Positions 51,430-59,509 of a DNA stretch of 64,000 nucleotides are shown here, one piece after another; the stretch's first letter is position 1; every line of letters begins with the position of its first letter. Made by a program: the position numbers and the translations under genes. Under the pieces are notes generated by a model. That model was not told the origin of the DNA. It ran no database searches and saw nothing but the letters and a program-made list of their open reading frames with translations. Source of the DNA: JAGOEY01 sp017997515 (GTDB lineage: Bacteria > Pseudomonadota > Gammaproteobacteria > Burkholderiales > Burkholderiaceae_C); NCBI GenBank assembly GCA_026314275.1, contig CP111109.1:2604001-2668000 (forward strand), read 5' to 3'.

Positions 51430-53451
51430 GTGAATGCTATATTGGCTCAGCTAAGCCCTCTAGGGAACATTGTGGGATCTTCATCATTTAACAGTCAGTG
51501 GGACCAGCATGGCGCATGGCGCCGCGAGTTTGCGTCGCGGCTGAAGTTGCTGGGGGAGTGGATGCAAGCCCACCAGCTGATGGATGCGGCTGTCGAGGAG
51601 CGCCTGCGGCGGCTCGAGGTGCAGATGCGGTCCGACAAGGTGATGGTGGCGTTTGTTGCGGAGTTTTCACGCGGCAAGTCCGAGCTAATCAACGCCATAT
51701 TTTTTGCCGACTACGGGCGGCGCATCATGCCGGCCGGTGCGGGGCGCACCACCATGTGCCCGACTGAGTTGGGTTACGACGCAGGTGTTCCCCCCAGCCT
51801 GCGTTTGCTGCCGATCGACACCCGCCTGAAACCCCACGCGCTGGCGGAGTGGCGTCTGGTGCCAGAGCGCTGGACGCATGTTCCGCTGGATGTCCATGAC
51901 GCTGACCAGTTGGCCACTGCCCTGGCCAAGGTGACGGAAACACGGCGTGTCACCAAGGACGACGCACGCGCCTTGGGCTTTTGGCACGATGAATTGCCCG
52001 AAGAAAACCCGCTGCCTGATGCAAACGGCCTGGTCGAAATCCCGATGTGGCGGCATGCGCTGATCAACATCGCACACCCTTTGCTGAAGCAGGGCCTGGT
52101 CATCCTGGACACACCGGGCCTGAATGCGATTGGTGCCGAGCCGGAGCTCACGGTGAGCCTGCTGCCGCAGGCGCATGGCATTATTTTTATCCTGGGTGCC
52201 GATACGGGTGTCACCCGCTCTGACCTTTCTATCTGGCGTGACCATCTGGCCCCCGAGGCAAGTGCCACGGACAACACCCGGCTGGTGGTGCTCAACAAGA
52301 TCGACACGCTGTGGGATGCGCTCAGCACGCAGGACCTGGTGGCATCGCAGATCGAGCGGCAACGGGAGACCTCGGCCGCCGTTTTGGGGGTGCCAGCCAG
52401 CCAGGTGATTGCGGTGTCGGCCCAGAAGGGCCTGGTGGCCAAGGTCACACACGATGACGCCTTGTTGCGCGCCAGTGCGTTGCCGGTGCTGGAGGACATT
52501 CTGGGCAAGGGTGTGATGGGGCAGCGCCAGGACATCCTGCAGTCGGCCGTGGCCTCGGGTATTGCCGGTTTGCGCACGGAAACGGGCCGGGTGCTGAACA
52601 TGCGCCGCCGCGACCTGGACGACCAAATGCTCGAGCTGCGCAGCTTGCGTGGCAAAAATGCTTCGGTGATCACCAACATGCGTGGCCGTATCGAGCAGGA
52701 GCAGTCGGAATTCGACGCCAGCGCAGAGCGCATCCACGCGGTGCGCTCGGTGCATGTCAAGCTGCTGAAAGACGTGTTCCAGACGCTGGGCAGCACGGCG
52801 CTGAAGGCCGAGATGGCGGACTTGTCCGAAGCCTTGCGCCAGCGAGGCATCAAGTTTGGCGTCAAAAAATCCTACGCAGAAACCTTCCTGCATTTACGCG
52901 ACAAACTCGCCAAGGCGCAGACGGTGGCGGGAGAAATCCACACCATGCTGGAGGCCAGCTTCCGCAGCCTGAATGCAGAATATGGTTTTTCCCTGCAGGT
53001 GCGTGAAGCACTTGCACTGGGGCGCCATGTTGCTGACCTGGACCGCATCGAGAGCAGCCATGCCCATTACCTGGGTGTCAGCAACATGCTCAAGCTGGCA
53101 CAGCCCGAGTTCGCCGAGAGGCTGGTGCGCGCACTGGGCACCCGGGTACGTACAGTGTTCGAGTCTGCGGCGGGTGAGCTGGAGCTGTGGAGCAAAACTG
53201 CCATCGCCCAGCTGGACGCGCAGATCACCGAGCGCCAACGCAGCTTCGGGCAGCGGATTGAAGCGATTGACCGTATCCGCGCAGCTGCCACCGGCCTGAA
53301 TGAACGCATCGGTGAAATTGAAGCCAGCGAAGATGTGCTGAACCTGCTCGAGGTCAAGCTGCATGAACTCACATCGCAGCTGATTCCCGCGGTGGCACCT
53401 GTTGCAGAACCTGCGACAGAATTTTCTGCGACGGATTTCCAGTCTGCATGA
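51430..53451 (+). CDS. Dynamin-like GTPase family protein
   Basis: 673 aa. G1 reads AEFSRGKSELINAIF (Ala in place of the first loop Gly, the form common in bacterial dynamin-like proteins), G3 is DTPGLNA and G4 NKID. After the GTPase domain (about 70-310) comes a long alpha-helical region with coiled-coil character (about 385-650) that would form the stalk. No membrane helix. The GTG start is uncertain. The stop overlaps the mutY ATG (ATGA), so it is translated together with a DNA repair gene; a role in oxidative damage or membrane remodelling is open. Confidence 0.87.
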   Translation: MNAILAQLSPLGNIVGSSSFNSQWDQHGAWRREFASRLKLLGEWMQAHQLMDAAVEERLRRLEVQMRSDKVMVAFVAEFSRGKSELINAIFFADYGRRIMPAGAGRTTMCPTELGYDAGVPPSLRLLPIDTRLKPHALAEWRLVPERWTHVPLDVHDADQLATALAKVTETRRVTKDDARALGFWHDELPEENPLPDANGLVEIPMWRHALINIAHPLLKQGLVILDTPGLNAIGAEPELTVSLLPQAHGIIFILGADTGVTRSDLSIWRDHLAPEASATDNTRLVVLNKIDTLWDALSTQDLVASQIERQRETSAAVLGVPASQVIAVSAQKGLVAKVTHDDALLRASALPVLEDILGKGVMGQRQDILQSAVASGIAGLRTETGRVLNMRRRDLDDQMLELRSLRGKNASVITNMRGRIEQEQSEFDASAERIHAVRSVHVKLLKDVFQTLGSTALKAEMADLSEALRQRGIKFGVKKSYAETFLHLRDKLAKAQTVAGEIHTMLEASFRSLNAEYGFSLQVREALALGRHVADLDRIESSHAHYLGVSNMLKLAQPEFAERLVRALGTRVRTVFESAAGELELWSKTAIAQLDAQITERQRSFGQRIEAIDRIRAAATGLNERIGEIEASEDVLNLLEVKLHELTSQLIPAVAPVAEPATEFSATDFQSA

Positions 53452-54521
53452 GTGACCCCGTGATCCCACGTGGGCTGGCTGCCCACGTTGTGCAATGGCA
53501 GGCCACCCATGGCCGCAACAGCCTTCCGTGGCAGAACACGCGGGACCCGTACCGCGTCTGGCTGTCCGAGATCATGCTGCAGCAAACCCAGGTCAGCACG
53601 GTGCTGGACTACTACCCCCGGTTTCTTGCGCGGTTTCCCGACGTGCAGTCGCTGGCTGCTGGCCATATTGACGAGGTGCTGGCGCTGTGGAGCGGACTGG
53701 GTTACTACAGCCGCGCCCGTAACCTGTATGCCTGCGCCTGTGCCGTGGTGGCGCAACACGGTGGTGCGTTTCCGCGCACGGCCGAAGTGCTGCAGACGCT
53801 GCCGGGTATTGGCCGCTCGACCGCTGCGGCCATTGCGTCTTTCTGTTTTGGTGAACGGGTTGCGATTCTGGATGCCAACGTCAAACGCGTGCTGACACGG
53901 GTGCTGGGCTTTTCTGACGACCTGGCGGTGGCCGCCCATGAACGTGTTTTGTGGGGCCTCGCCACTGAATTGCTGCCCCATGAGGCACTGGACACCACCA
54001 TGCCGCGTTACACACAGGGGCTGATGGACATTGGTGCCACGGTGTGCCTGCCGCGCAAGCCGGTCTGCCTGGTCTGCCCGCTGCACGCCATGTGTGTTGC
54101 ACGACGGGTGGGCAACCCCGAGTTGTATCCCGTCAAAACCCGCAAACTCAAACGCAGTGCGGAGTCATGGTGGCTGCTGCTGGCGCGGGACACACACGGC
54201 CGGGTGTGGCTGCAGCGGCGACCCGCAAAAGGCATCTGGGCGGGCCTGTACTGTTTGCCGGTGTTTGCAGACCGTGCGGCGCTGGAGGCCGTGGTGCCGC
54301 TGCGTGCGCTTGCGGCACTGCAGGATGGTGCACCGTTCCTGCATGTGCTGACCCATAAGGACCTGCATCTGCACCCCGTGCAATGGGTGGCGGGCGGCGC
54401 CAATGCTCCCGCCACCGAGGGGGACTGGGTCGCTGCGGACAAGGTGCTGGACATGGGCTTGCCAGCACCTGTACGCAAACTGCTGGAAGCAGAACTGGCC
54501 GGCCGCTTGCAGCCAGCTTGA
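53448..54521 (+). CDS. mutY: A/G-specific adenine glycosylase MutY
   Basis: Removes adenine opposite 8-oxoguanine. 357 aa. HhH-GPD core with LPWQNTRDPYRVWLSEIMLQQTQV and the hairpin LPGIGRSTAAAIASF followed by catalytic Asp in ILDANVKRVLTR. The 4Fe-4S loop is C-x6-C-x2-C-x5-C (CLPRKPVCLVCPLHAMC). The C-terminal NUDIX-like 8-oxoG recognition domain follows (WLQRRPAKGIWAGLY). Confidence 0.96.
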   Translation: MSDPVIPRGLAAHVVQWQATHGRNSLPWQNTRDPYRVWLSEIMLQQTQVSTVLDYYPRFLARFPDVQSLAAGHIDEVLALWSGLGYYSRARNLYACACAVVAQHGGAFPRTAEVLQTLPGIGRSTAAAIASFCFGERVAILDANVKRVLTRVLGFSDDLAVAAHERVLWGLATELLPHEALDTTMPRYTQGLMDIGATVCLPRKPVCLVCPLHAMCVARRVGNPELYPVKTRKLKRSAESWWLLLARDTHGRVWLQRRPAKGIWAGLYCLPVFADRAALEAVVPLRALAALQDGAPFLHVLTHKDLHLHPVQWVAGGANAPATEGDWVAADKVLDMGLPAPVRKLLEAELAGRLQPA

Positions 54522-54541
54522 TGGTTGGCGCGCTCGCCGCG

Positions 54542-55405
54542 TCAGATCGCGTCGAGTTCCCGGTGGCGTTTTAATGTCAACCACTTCTGGCTCAACTGCC
54601 GGGACAGCGCCTCCACCAGGTACACAGACCGGTGTTGGCCGCCGGTGCAGCCAATACACACCGTGACATAACTGCGGTGGTTCTGCGCCATCGCGTCCAG
54701 CCAGTGCGACAGGAACTGCGCGATATGCTCACCCATCTGCGCCACATCTGCGTGGGCTTCCAGAAACTCCACCACGGGAGCGTCTTTGCCGGTCAACGCA
54801 CGCAAGGCGGGCTCGTAATGGGGGTTGGGCAGCATCCGCACGTCAAAAACATAGTCGGCATCCACCGGAACCCCACGCTTGAATGCAAAGGACTGGAAGA
54901 CCAGCGTCAGCTGGTTGGCCGCGACCGATACCAGTGTTTTGACGTAGCCCTGCAACTGTGCCGAGCGGATGAAGCTGGTGTCGATGACATGTGCCTTGTC
55001 GCGTAATTCGGCCAGCAGTTCACGTTCCAGTTCGATGGCCTGCACCAGCGCCCGCTGCTCGTCCTGGACATCGCTGTTGGACAGGGGGTGGCGTCTGCGC
55101 GATTCAGAATAACGCCGCACCAGGGTGTCGGTGGTTGCGTCGAGGAACAGCGACCGTATCTGCACACCTTGCGCGCGTAACGCCGCCAACTGGTGTGGCA
55201 CCAGCGGCAGGGACGTGGCACTGCGCACATCCATGGCAATGGCCACACGCACCGCTTTGTGTTGCTCTTCCAGTGCAATGAAGGGCAGCAGCAACTCGGG
55301 CGGCAGGTTGTCCACGCAGTAATAACCTGCGTCTTCCAGGGCGTGCAGCGCAACCGATTTGCCGGAGCCCGACATACCGGTGATGAGCACAATTTCCATG
55401 TTCAT
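54542..55405 (-). CDS. rapZ: RNase adapter protein RapZ
   Basis: 287 aa. P-loop GMSGSGKSVALHALEDAGYYCVDNLP (quoted in part: GMSGSGKS, YYCVDNLP) and C-terminal VCIGCTGGQHRSVYLVEAL match RapZ/YvcJ. In E. coli it directs RNase E to the GlmZ small RNA to control glucosamine-6-phosphate synthase; whether that applies here is unknown. The first ATG overlaps the recN stop by 4 nt; a second ATG two codons on (MEIVLITG) is equally plausible. Confidence 0.93.
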   Translation of the reverse strand: MNMEIVLITGMSGSGKSVALHALEDAGYYCVDNLPPELLLPFIALEEQHKAVRVAIAMDVRSATSLPLVPHQLAALRAQGVQIRSLFLDATTDTLVRRYSESRRRHPLSNSDVQDEQRALVQAIELERELLAELRDKAHVIDTSFIRSAQLQGYVKTLVSVAANQLTLVFQSFAFKRGVPVDADYVFDVRMLPNPHYEPALRALTGKDAPVVEFLEAHADVAQMGEHIAQFLSHWLDAMAQNHRSYVTVCIGCTGGQHRSVYLVEALSRQLSQKWLTLKRHRELDAI

Positions 55406-57135
55406 GGCGTAACCTTTGCAGCTTTTTTGGGCTGTGTTCTGGCGGGAGGGGCTGTATGGGTGGCGCCACCTCCGAGCATTTCACGGGCGTGTGCAAGGCT
55501 GGTGGCGGAGGCACGTTCGCCGCCCAACATGCGTGCAATTTCTGCGACACGGGGCTCATCGTGGAGTGGTGCCACTGAGCTGCTGGTGTGGGTGCCGGTT
55601 TGCTGCTTGGACACCACCAGATGGTGGTCGGCACAGGCGGCGACCTGGGGCAGGTGGGTCACGGCCAGCACCTGCCGGTCGCGCCCCAACTGCTGCATCA
55701 GCCTGCCCACGGTTTCGGCCACTGCACCGCCCACGCCGGAGTCCACTTCGTCGAAGATCAGGGTCTGGGCCGTGCCGAGCTGGCTGGTGGTGACGGCAAT
55801 GGCCAGCGCAATACGCGAGAGCTCCCCACCCGACGCCACCTTGCCCACAGGCCGTGGTGTGCTGCCCGCATGGCCTGCAACCAAAAAGCCGACTTCCTCA
55901 AATCCAGAGGCCATAGGCTGCTCTGATTTTTGAAGCGAAACGGCAAATTTACCGCCCTGCATCCCCAGCCCTTGCATGGCCAGCGTGATGGCGTGCGACA
56001 GTTGGGGGGCCGCCTGTGCACGGGCTTTGGAGATGGTTTGAGCCTGCGCTGCGTAGGCACGGGCGGCTTCGGCTTCAGCGGCTTCCAGCGCAGCCATGTC
56101 TGTGGCTGCGTCCAGGGTTGCAAGTTCCTGTTTCCAGGTATTTAGCAAGGCATGCAGATCGGCAGGTGGGCGCTTGTAGCGGCGCGCCAGTGACACCCAC
56201 AGGCTCATACGTTCATCCAGCGCGGCCAGGGTTTGGGGGTCGAGGTCGGTCTTGCGCAGGTAGCTGTGCAGCGAGTGGGCGGCATCTTCGGCCTGCGCCA
56301 GGCTGGAGGCCAGAATCTCCGCCAGTGCCTTGAATTCAGCTTCCAGATTTTCCTGGTCCTGTAATGCGGTGTGGGCGCGGGCCAGCAGCGTTACGGCACT
56401 GTTGTTGCCTTTGTCGTCTTCCTCCAGTGCGGTGAGGGCGCTGTGTGCGGCGTCCAGCAGCGCCTGCGCATTGGACAGGCGGGTGTGCTGCGTCTGCAAA
56501 TCATCCCATTCCGCCGCACCGGGTGCCAGTTTGTCCACTTCACCAATCTGCCAGGCCAGGCGCTCGCGTTCACGTTGCAGGGAACCTTGGGCGTCGCGCG
56601 CATGGGCCAGTGTCTTTTGTGTTTCGCGCCAGGTGATCCACCGTTTCAGCAGGGGCTGGGTGTCGATGCCCGCATACGCGTCCAGCAGCCCGCGCACGGA
56701 CTCGGGCTGGGTCAGGCTTTGCCAGGCGTGCTGGCCGTGGATGTCGAGCAACTGGTTGGCGGCTTCACGCAGCTGGGTTGCAGTGGCCGGGCTGCCGTTG
56801 ATCCAGGCGCGGCTTTTGCCCTGGGTGTCGACAGTGCGCCGCAGCAGCAAGGTGGGCGCGCCGTGGTCGGGTGTGGGCTGGTCAAAACCCGCATCCACAA
56901 GCCAGCTCTGGAGTGCGGCGGGGCAGTCGAATTCGGCGCTGACATCGGTGCGGGACGCACCCTCGCGCACAACCCCTGCATCGGCCCGGGCACCGAGCGC
57001 CAGTTGTAATGCGTCGACCAGGATCGATTTGCCCGCGCCGGTTTCACCCGTCAGCACGGTGAACCCACTTTGCAGGTCCAGGTCCAGCTCCTGCACGATC
57101 ACGAAGTCGCGCAAGGTGATGTGTTTGAGGGCCAT
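55402..57135 (-). CDS. recN: DNA repair protein RecN
   Basis: SMC-like ATPase of double-strand break repair. 577 aa. LRDFVIVQELDLDLQSGFTVLTGETGAGKSIL holds Walker A (GETGAGKS); a central coiled coil spans about 170-370; the C-terminal half has VASGGELSRIALA, LIFDEVDSGVGG (Walker B) and TVGRLMQQL, VTHLPQVAA. An Ala/Gly-rich tail replaces the usual end. Translated between nadK and rapZ with 3-4 nt junctions, so nadK-recN-rapZ is one operon. Confidence 0.95.
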   Translation of the reverse strand: MALKHITLRDFVIVQELDLDLQSGFTVLTGETGAGKSILVDALQLALGARADAGVVREGASRTDVSAEFDCPAALQSWLVDAGFDQPTPDHGAPTLLLRRTVDTQGKSRAWINGSPATATQLREAANQLLDIHGQHAWQSLTQPESVRGLLDAYAGIDTQPLLKRWITWRETQKTLAHARDAQGSLQRERERLAWQIGEVDKLAPGAAEWDDLQTQHTRLSNAQALLDAAHSALTALEEDDKGNNSAVTLLARAHTALQDQENLEAEFKALAEILASSLAQAEDAAHSLHSYLRKTDLDPQTLAALDERMSLWVSLARRYKRPPADLHALLNTWKQELATLDAATDMAALEAAEAEAARAYAAQAQTISKARAQAAPQLSHAITLAMQGLGMQGGKFAVSLQKSEQPMASGFEEVGFLVAGHAGSTPRPVGKVASGGELSRIALAIAVTTSQLGTAQTLIFDEVDSGVGGAVAETVGRLMQQLGRDRQVLAVTHLPQVAACADHHLVVSKQQTGTHTSSSVAPLHDEPRVAEIARMLGGERASATSLAHAREMLGGGATHTAPPARTQPKKAAKVTP

Positions 57136-57138
57136 GGC

Positions 57139-58035
57139 TCAGGACCCTCCCGTATTCCACTGGAGTTTTTTGCGCAGGGTGTCGAAGTAACTCCAGCCGA
57201 CCGGGTGCAGAAAGCGCACCCGGTGCTCAGACCGTTGCACGATGATGCGGTCACCGTGTAAGAGCGACGCAAGTGACTGCATATCAAAATTGGCGTTGAC
57301 ATCGCGACCTGCTATTATTTCGATAGCTATCTCCGCAGCATCAGCAAGCACTATGGGCCGATTTGTCAATGTATGGGGTGCAATCGGCACCAAAACCCAA
57401 CCGGGAATGGAGGGGTGGAGCAGGGGCCCACCAGCCGATAACGAATACGCGGTGGAGCCCGTGGGGGATGCAATGATCAGCCCGTCCGCCCGTTGGTTGG
57501 CCACAAACTTTCCATCCACCTCGACTCGCAACTCCACCATGCCCGAGGTGGCGCCCCGGTTCACCACTACATCGTTCATGGCCAGGGCGTCGAACACACA
57601 TTCCCCCGCCCGCATGACGCGGGCATGCATCAGGCTGCGGTGGTCTTCTTCGTAAGCGCCCCCCAGCATCGGGATCAGTGTTTCCTGGTAGTCCTGCAGG
57701 GGTATGTCGGTGATGAACCCCAGCCTTCCCTGGTTGATGCCAATCAGGGGCACCCCATGCCGTGCCAACTGCCGCCCAATGCCCAGCATCGTGCCGTCGC
57801 CCCCAACTACCAGGCCCAGGTCACATTGCTCACCGATTCCGTCCACGTCCAGTGCCTCATACTGGGTCATGCCGGTGTTGGTGGCGGTTTCGCTTTCAAG
57901 GACCACTTCGCAGTGTTGCTTTTGCAGAAAAAGCGCGATGTCTTGGAGTACCTTGTGTGATTCAGTCAACAGCGCAGCCGCGCTGGCGGTTTGGTACTTG
58001 CCAATCAAGGCAACACGGCGGAATTTCGATTTCAT
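57139..58035 (-). CDS. nadK: NAD kinase
   Basis: Makes NADP from NAD. 298 aa. GGDGTMLGIGRQLARHGVPLIGINQGRLGF holds the GGDG motif and NQG; NDVVVNRG, DGLIIASPTGSTAYSLSAGGP and PIAPHTLTNRPIV follow. A GCTAT mini-element spans codons 224-241, encoding the conserved stretch around IVLADAAEIAIEIIAG. Its start is 28 bp from the divergent hrcA start. Confidence 0.95.
   Translation of the reverse strand: MKSKFRRVALIGKYQTASAAALLTESHKVLQDIALFLQKQHCEVVLESETATNTGMTQYEALDVDGIGEQCDLGLVVGGDGTMLGIGRQLARHGVPLIGINQGRLGFITDIPLQDYQETLIPMLGGAYEEDHRSLMHARVMRAGECVFDALAMNDVVVNRGATSGMVELRVEVDGKFVANQRADGLIIASPTGSTAYSLSAGGPLLHPSIPGWVLVPIAPHTLTNRPIVLADAAEIAIEIIAGRDVNANFDMQSLASLLHGDRIIVQRSEHRVRFLHPVGWSYFDTLRKKLQWNTGGS
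57311..57366. repeat. GCTAT-N7-ATAGC mini-element inside nadK
   Basis: GCTAT-TATTTCG-ATAGC, then CCGC, ATCAG, GCACTA, GGC and ATTTG at the same spacing as the intergenic copy after pit, so homology covers about 55 bp. Coding frame and protein alignment are kept. Confidence 0.7.
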
Positions 58036-58041
58036 TCATAA

Positions 58042-58047
58042 ATTACA
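58042..58047 (-). promoter_or_regulatory. -10-like element 6 nt before nadK
   Basis: Minus strand TGTAAT, TTATGA, ATG. It overlaps the region of the opposing hrcA promoter. Confidence 0.45.
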
Positions 58048-58051
58048 TCAC

Positions 58052-58057
58052 TAAAAT
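58052..58057 (+). promoter_or_regulatory. -10-like element 6 nt before hrcA
   Basis: TAAAAT, CATTTC, ATG. The hexamer starts 5 bp from the nadK -10 on the other strand, so the two polymerases would compete. Confidence 0.5.
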
Positions 58058-58063
58058 CATTTC

Positions 58064-59068
58064 ATGCTTGATGACCGTGCGAAGTTGCTGTTAAAGGCGC
58101 TGGTAGAGCGCTATATCGCCGACGGGCAACCCGTGGGCTCGCGTACTTTGTCGCGTGCATCGGGGTTGGAACTGTCACCCGCGACCATTCGCAACGTGAT
58201 GTCAGACCTCGAAGAGCTGGGGTTGATTGCCAGCCCGCACACGTCTGCCGGGCGTATTCCCACAGCGCGTGGTTACCGCCTGTTTGTCGACACCATGCTC
58301 ACCGCCCAGCGCGAACAACTGACGCCGCCCATGCTGGCGGCCGAGCAGCCGCAGAAGGTGATCGCCAATGCGGCGCACCTGCTGTCCAACCTGTCGCAGT
58401 TTGTCGGCATCGTGATGGCGCCACGCCGGGCGTCCGTGTTTCGGCACATCGAATTCTTGCGGCTGTCGGAGAGGCGCTTTCTGGTGATCATCGTCTCGCC
58501 CGAGGGGGATGTGCAGAACCGGGTGATCTTTACCGAGGCGGACTACTCCCAGTCGCAACTGATCGAGGCCGCCAATTTCCTGAACGCCAATTACGCAGGC
58601 ATGGCCATTGAGCAGGTGCGCGAGCGCATCAAGATCGAGGTGGATGTATTGCGTGGAGAGATCTCGACCTTGATGCAGGCCGCCGTCAACGTCGGCTCTG
58701 AAGCCCTGACCCAGGCCCAGGACGAGGTGGTGATTGTGGGCGAGCGTAACCTGCTTGCCGTCAGCGACTTCTCCGCAGACATGGGCAATTTGCGGCGTGC
58801 TTTCGATCTGTTTGAGCAGAAAACCCAGCTGATGCGCTTGCTGGACATTTCCAGCCAGGCCGAAGGGGTCAGCATCTTTATTGGTGGAGAAAGCCTGGTC
58901 GTTCCATTCGAAGAACTGTCCGTCGTCAGTGCGCCGTATGAGGTGGACGGCCAGATCGTCGGAACCTTGGGTGTCATTGGGCCCACACGGATGCCCTACA
59001 ACCGCATGATCCAGATTGTGGACATTACGTCGCGCTTAGTGACAAACGCGCTCAGCCACAACAAATAG
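58064..59068 (+). CDS. hrcA: Heat-inducible transcription repressor HrcA
   Basis: Represses groE/dnaK operons by binding CIRCE. 334 aa. The winged-helix N-terminus reads LLLKALVERYIADGQPVGSRTLSR and SPATIRNVMSDLEELGLIASPHTSAGRIPT; the inserted dimerisation and GAF-like domains end with LGVIGPTRMPYNRMIQIVDIT. No CIRCE inverted repeat (TTAGCACTC/GAGTGCTAA) was found near it. Family assignment is firm. Confidence 0.95.
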   Translation: MLDDRAKLLLKALVERYIADGQPVGSRTLSRASGLELSPATIRNVMSDLEELGLIASPHTSAGRIPTARGYRLFVDTMLTAQREQLTPPMLAAEQPQKVIANAAHLLSNLSQFVGIVMAPRRASVFRHIEFLRLSERRFLVIIVSPEGDVQNRVIFTEADYSQSQLIEAANFLNANYAGMAIEQVRERIKIEVDVLRGEISTLMQAAVNVGSEALTQAQDEVVIVGERNLLAVSDFSADMGNLRRAFDLFEQKTQLMRLLDISSQAEGVSIFIGGESLVVPFEELSVVSAPYEVDGQIVGTLGVIGPTRMPYNRMIQIVDITSRLVTNALSHNK

Positions 59069-59084
59069 GCTCGTAACGAGCTCA

Positions 59085-59173
59085 CACCCCCAGGCTTCGC
59101 TTCGCTCTCGCCAACCCCCTTGCAGGGGGCGCCACCAGCGGCCTGGCAGAGCCAGATCCGCGGTGTCTGCTGG
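59085..59173 (+). repeat. Dispersed intergenic repeat, family A (copy 5)
   Basis: CACCCCCAGGCTTCGC ... CCAACCCCCTTGCAGGGGGC ... GGCAGAGCCAGATCC ... GGTGTCTGCTGG. Lies just after hrcA, in the chromosomal flank of the integrated element. Confidence 0.9.
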
Positions 59174-59274
59174 AAGATGCGTGCTTCATGCAGCAGGAGT
59201 TGACAAGAGGGGTGAGTCGTTCCGTGGGCTCTTACAATACACCCGCCAGTGTGCGAGAGCTTGCTGGTGTGTGT

Positions 59275-59313
59275 GGGGCGTTAGCTCAGTTGGTTAGAGC
59301 AGAGGACTCATAA
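59275..59313 (+). other. 5' fragment of a CAT-anticodon tRNA gene; probable attL of an integrated element
   Basis: GGGGCGT (acceptor), TAGCTCAGTTGGTTAGAGC (D-arm) and AGAGGACTCATAA (anticodon stem and loop, CAU) are a normal tRNA-Met or tRNA-Ile2 up to position 38. From there the sequence no longer pairs: position 39 onward should be TCCTC but reads AAATC. A TACAAT box (59233-59238) lies 36 bp upstream. Phage-type integrases are known to recombine in anticodon loops. The 440-bp space between hrcA and the integrase gene otherwise holds repeat copy 5, a GGGTTT/AAGCCC hairpin and the TGTAGCCTA repeats. Confidence 0.75.
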
Positions 59314-59444
59314 AATCATAAAGTGGGTTTTCGCAAGCCCTTGTGAAGACTCAGGATTTTCCTTATTATTCGCGTAAGTATTTGATTTAAAAATACTTTT
59401 CAGCACGCTGTAGTTTGCTGAACTTGGAAGGGCTGCGACTGATT

Positions 59445-59496
59445 TGTAGCCTAGCTGTAGCCTATGTGTAGCCTAGAACGGGCTGCGTGTAGCCTA
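59445..59496 (+). repeat. Four helically phased TGTAGCCTA direct repeats before the integrase gene
   Basis: TGTAGCCTA starts at 59445, 59456, 59467 and 59488: spacings of 11, 11 and 21 bp, i.e. one, one and two turns of DNA. The last copy ends 2 bp before the integrase ribosome site. Likely arm-type binding sites for the integrase or a directionality factor, or an operator controlling int. Confidence 0.75.
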
Positions 59497-59509
59497 GAAG
59501 GAGCCCAAG

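Noticed and set aside
55880..55935. Additional GCTAT-type mini-element in recN
   Set aside because: Only short pieces (CCAGAGGCCATAGGC, CAGAGCAGCC on the other strand) resemble the family; the palindrome is missing.
57900..58064. CIRCE operator near hrcA
   Set aside because: No TTAGCACTC/GAGTGCTAA inverted repeat could be found; autoregulation through CIRCE is not supported here.
59200..59228. TTGACA (59200-59205) as -35 for the tRNA promoter
   Set aside because: The distance to the TACAAT box is 27 bp, far outside the working range, and no -10 lies at 16-18 bp.
59445..59496. CRISPR array
   Set aside because: Units are 9 bp with 2- and 12-bp gaps and no spacers of normal length; no cas genes nearby. 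No CRISPR was seen anywhere in the window.
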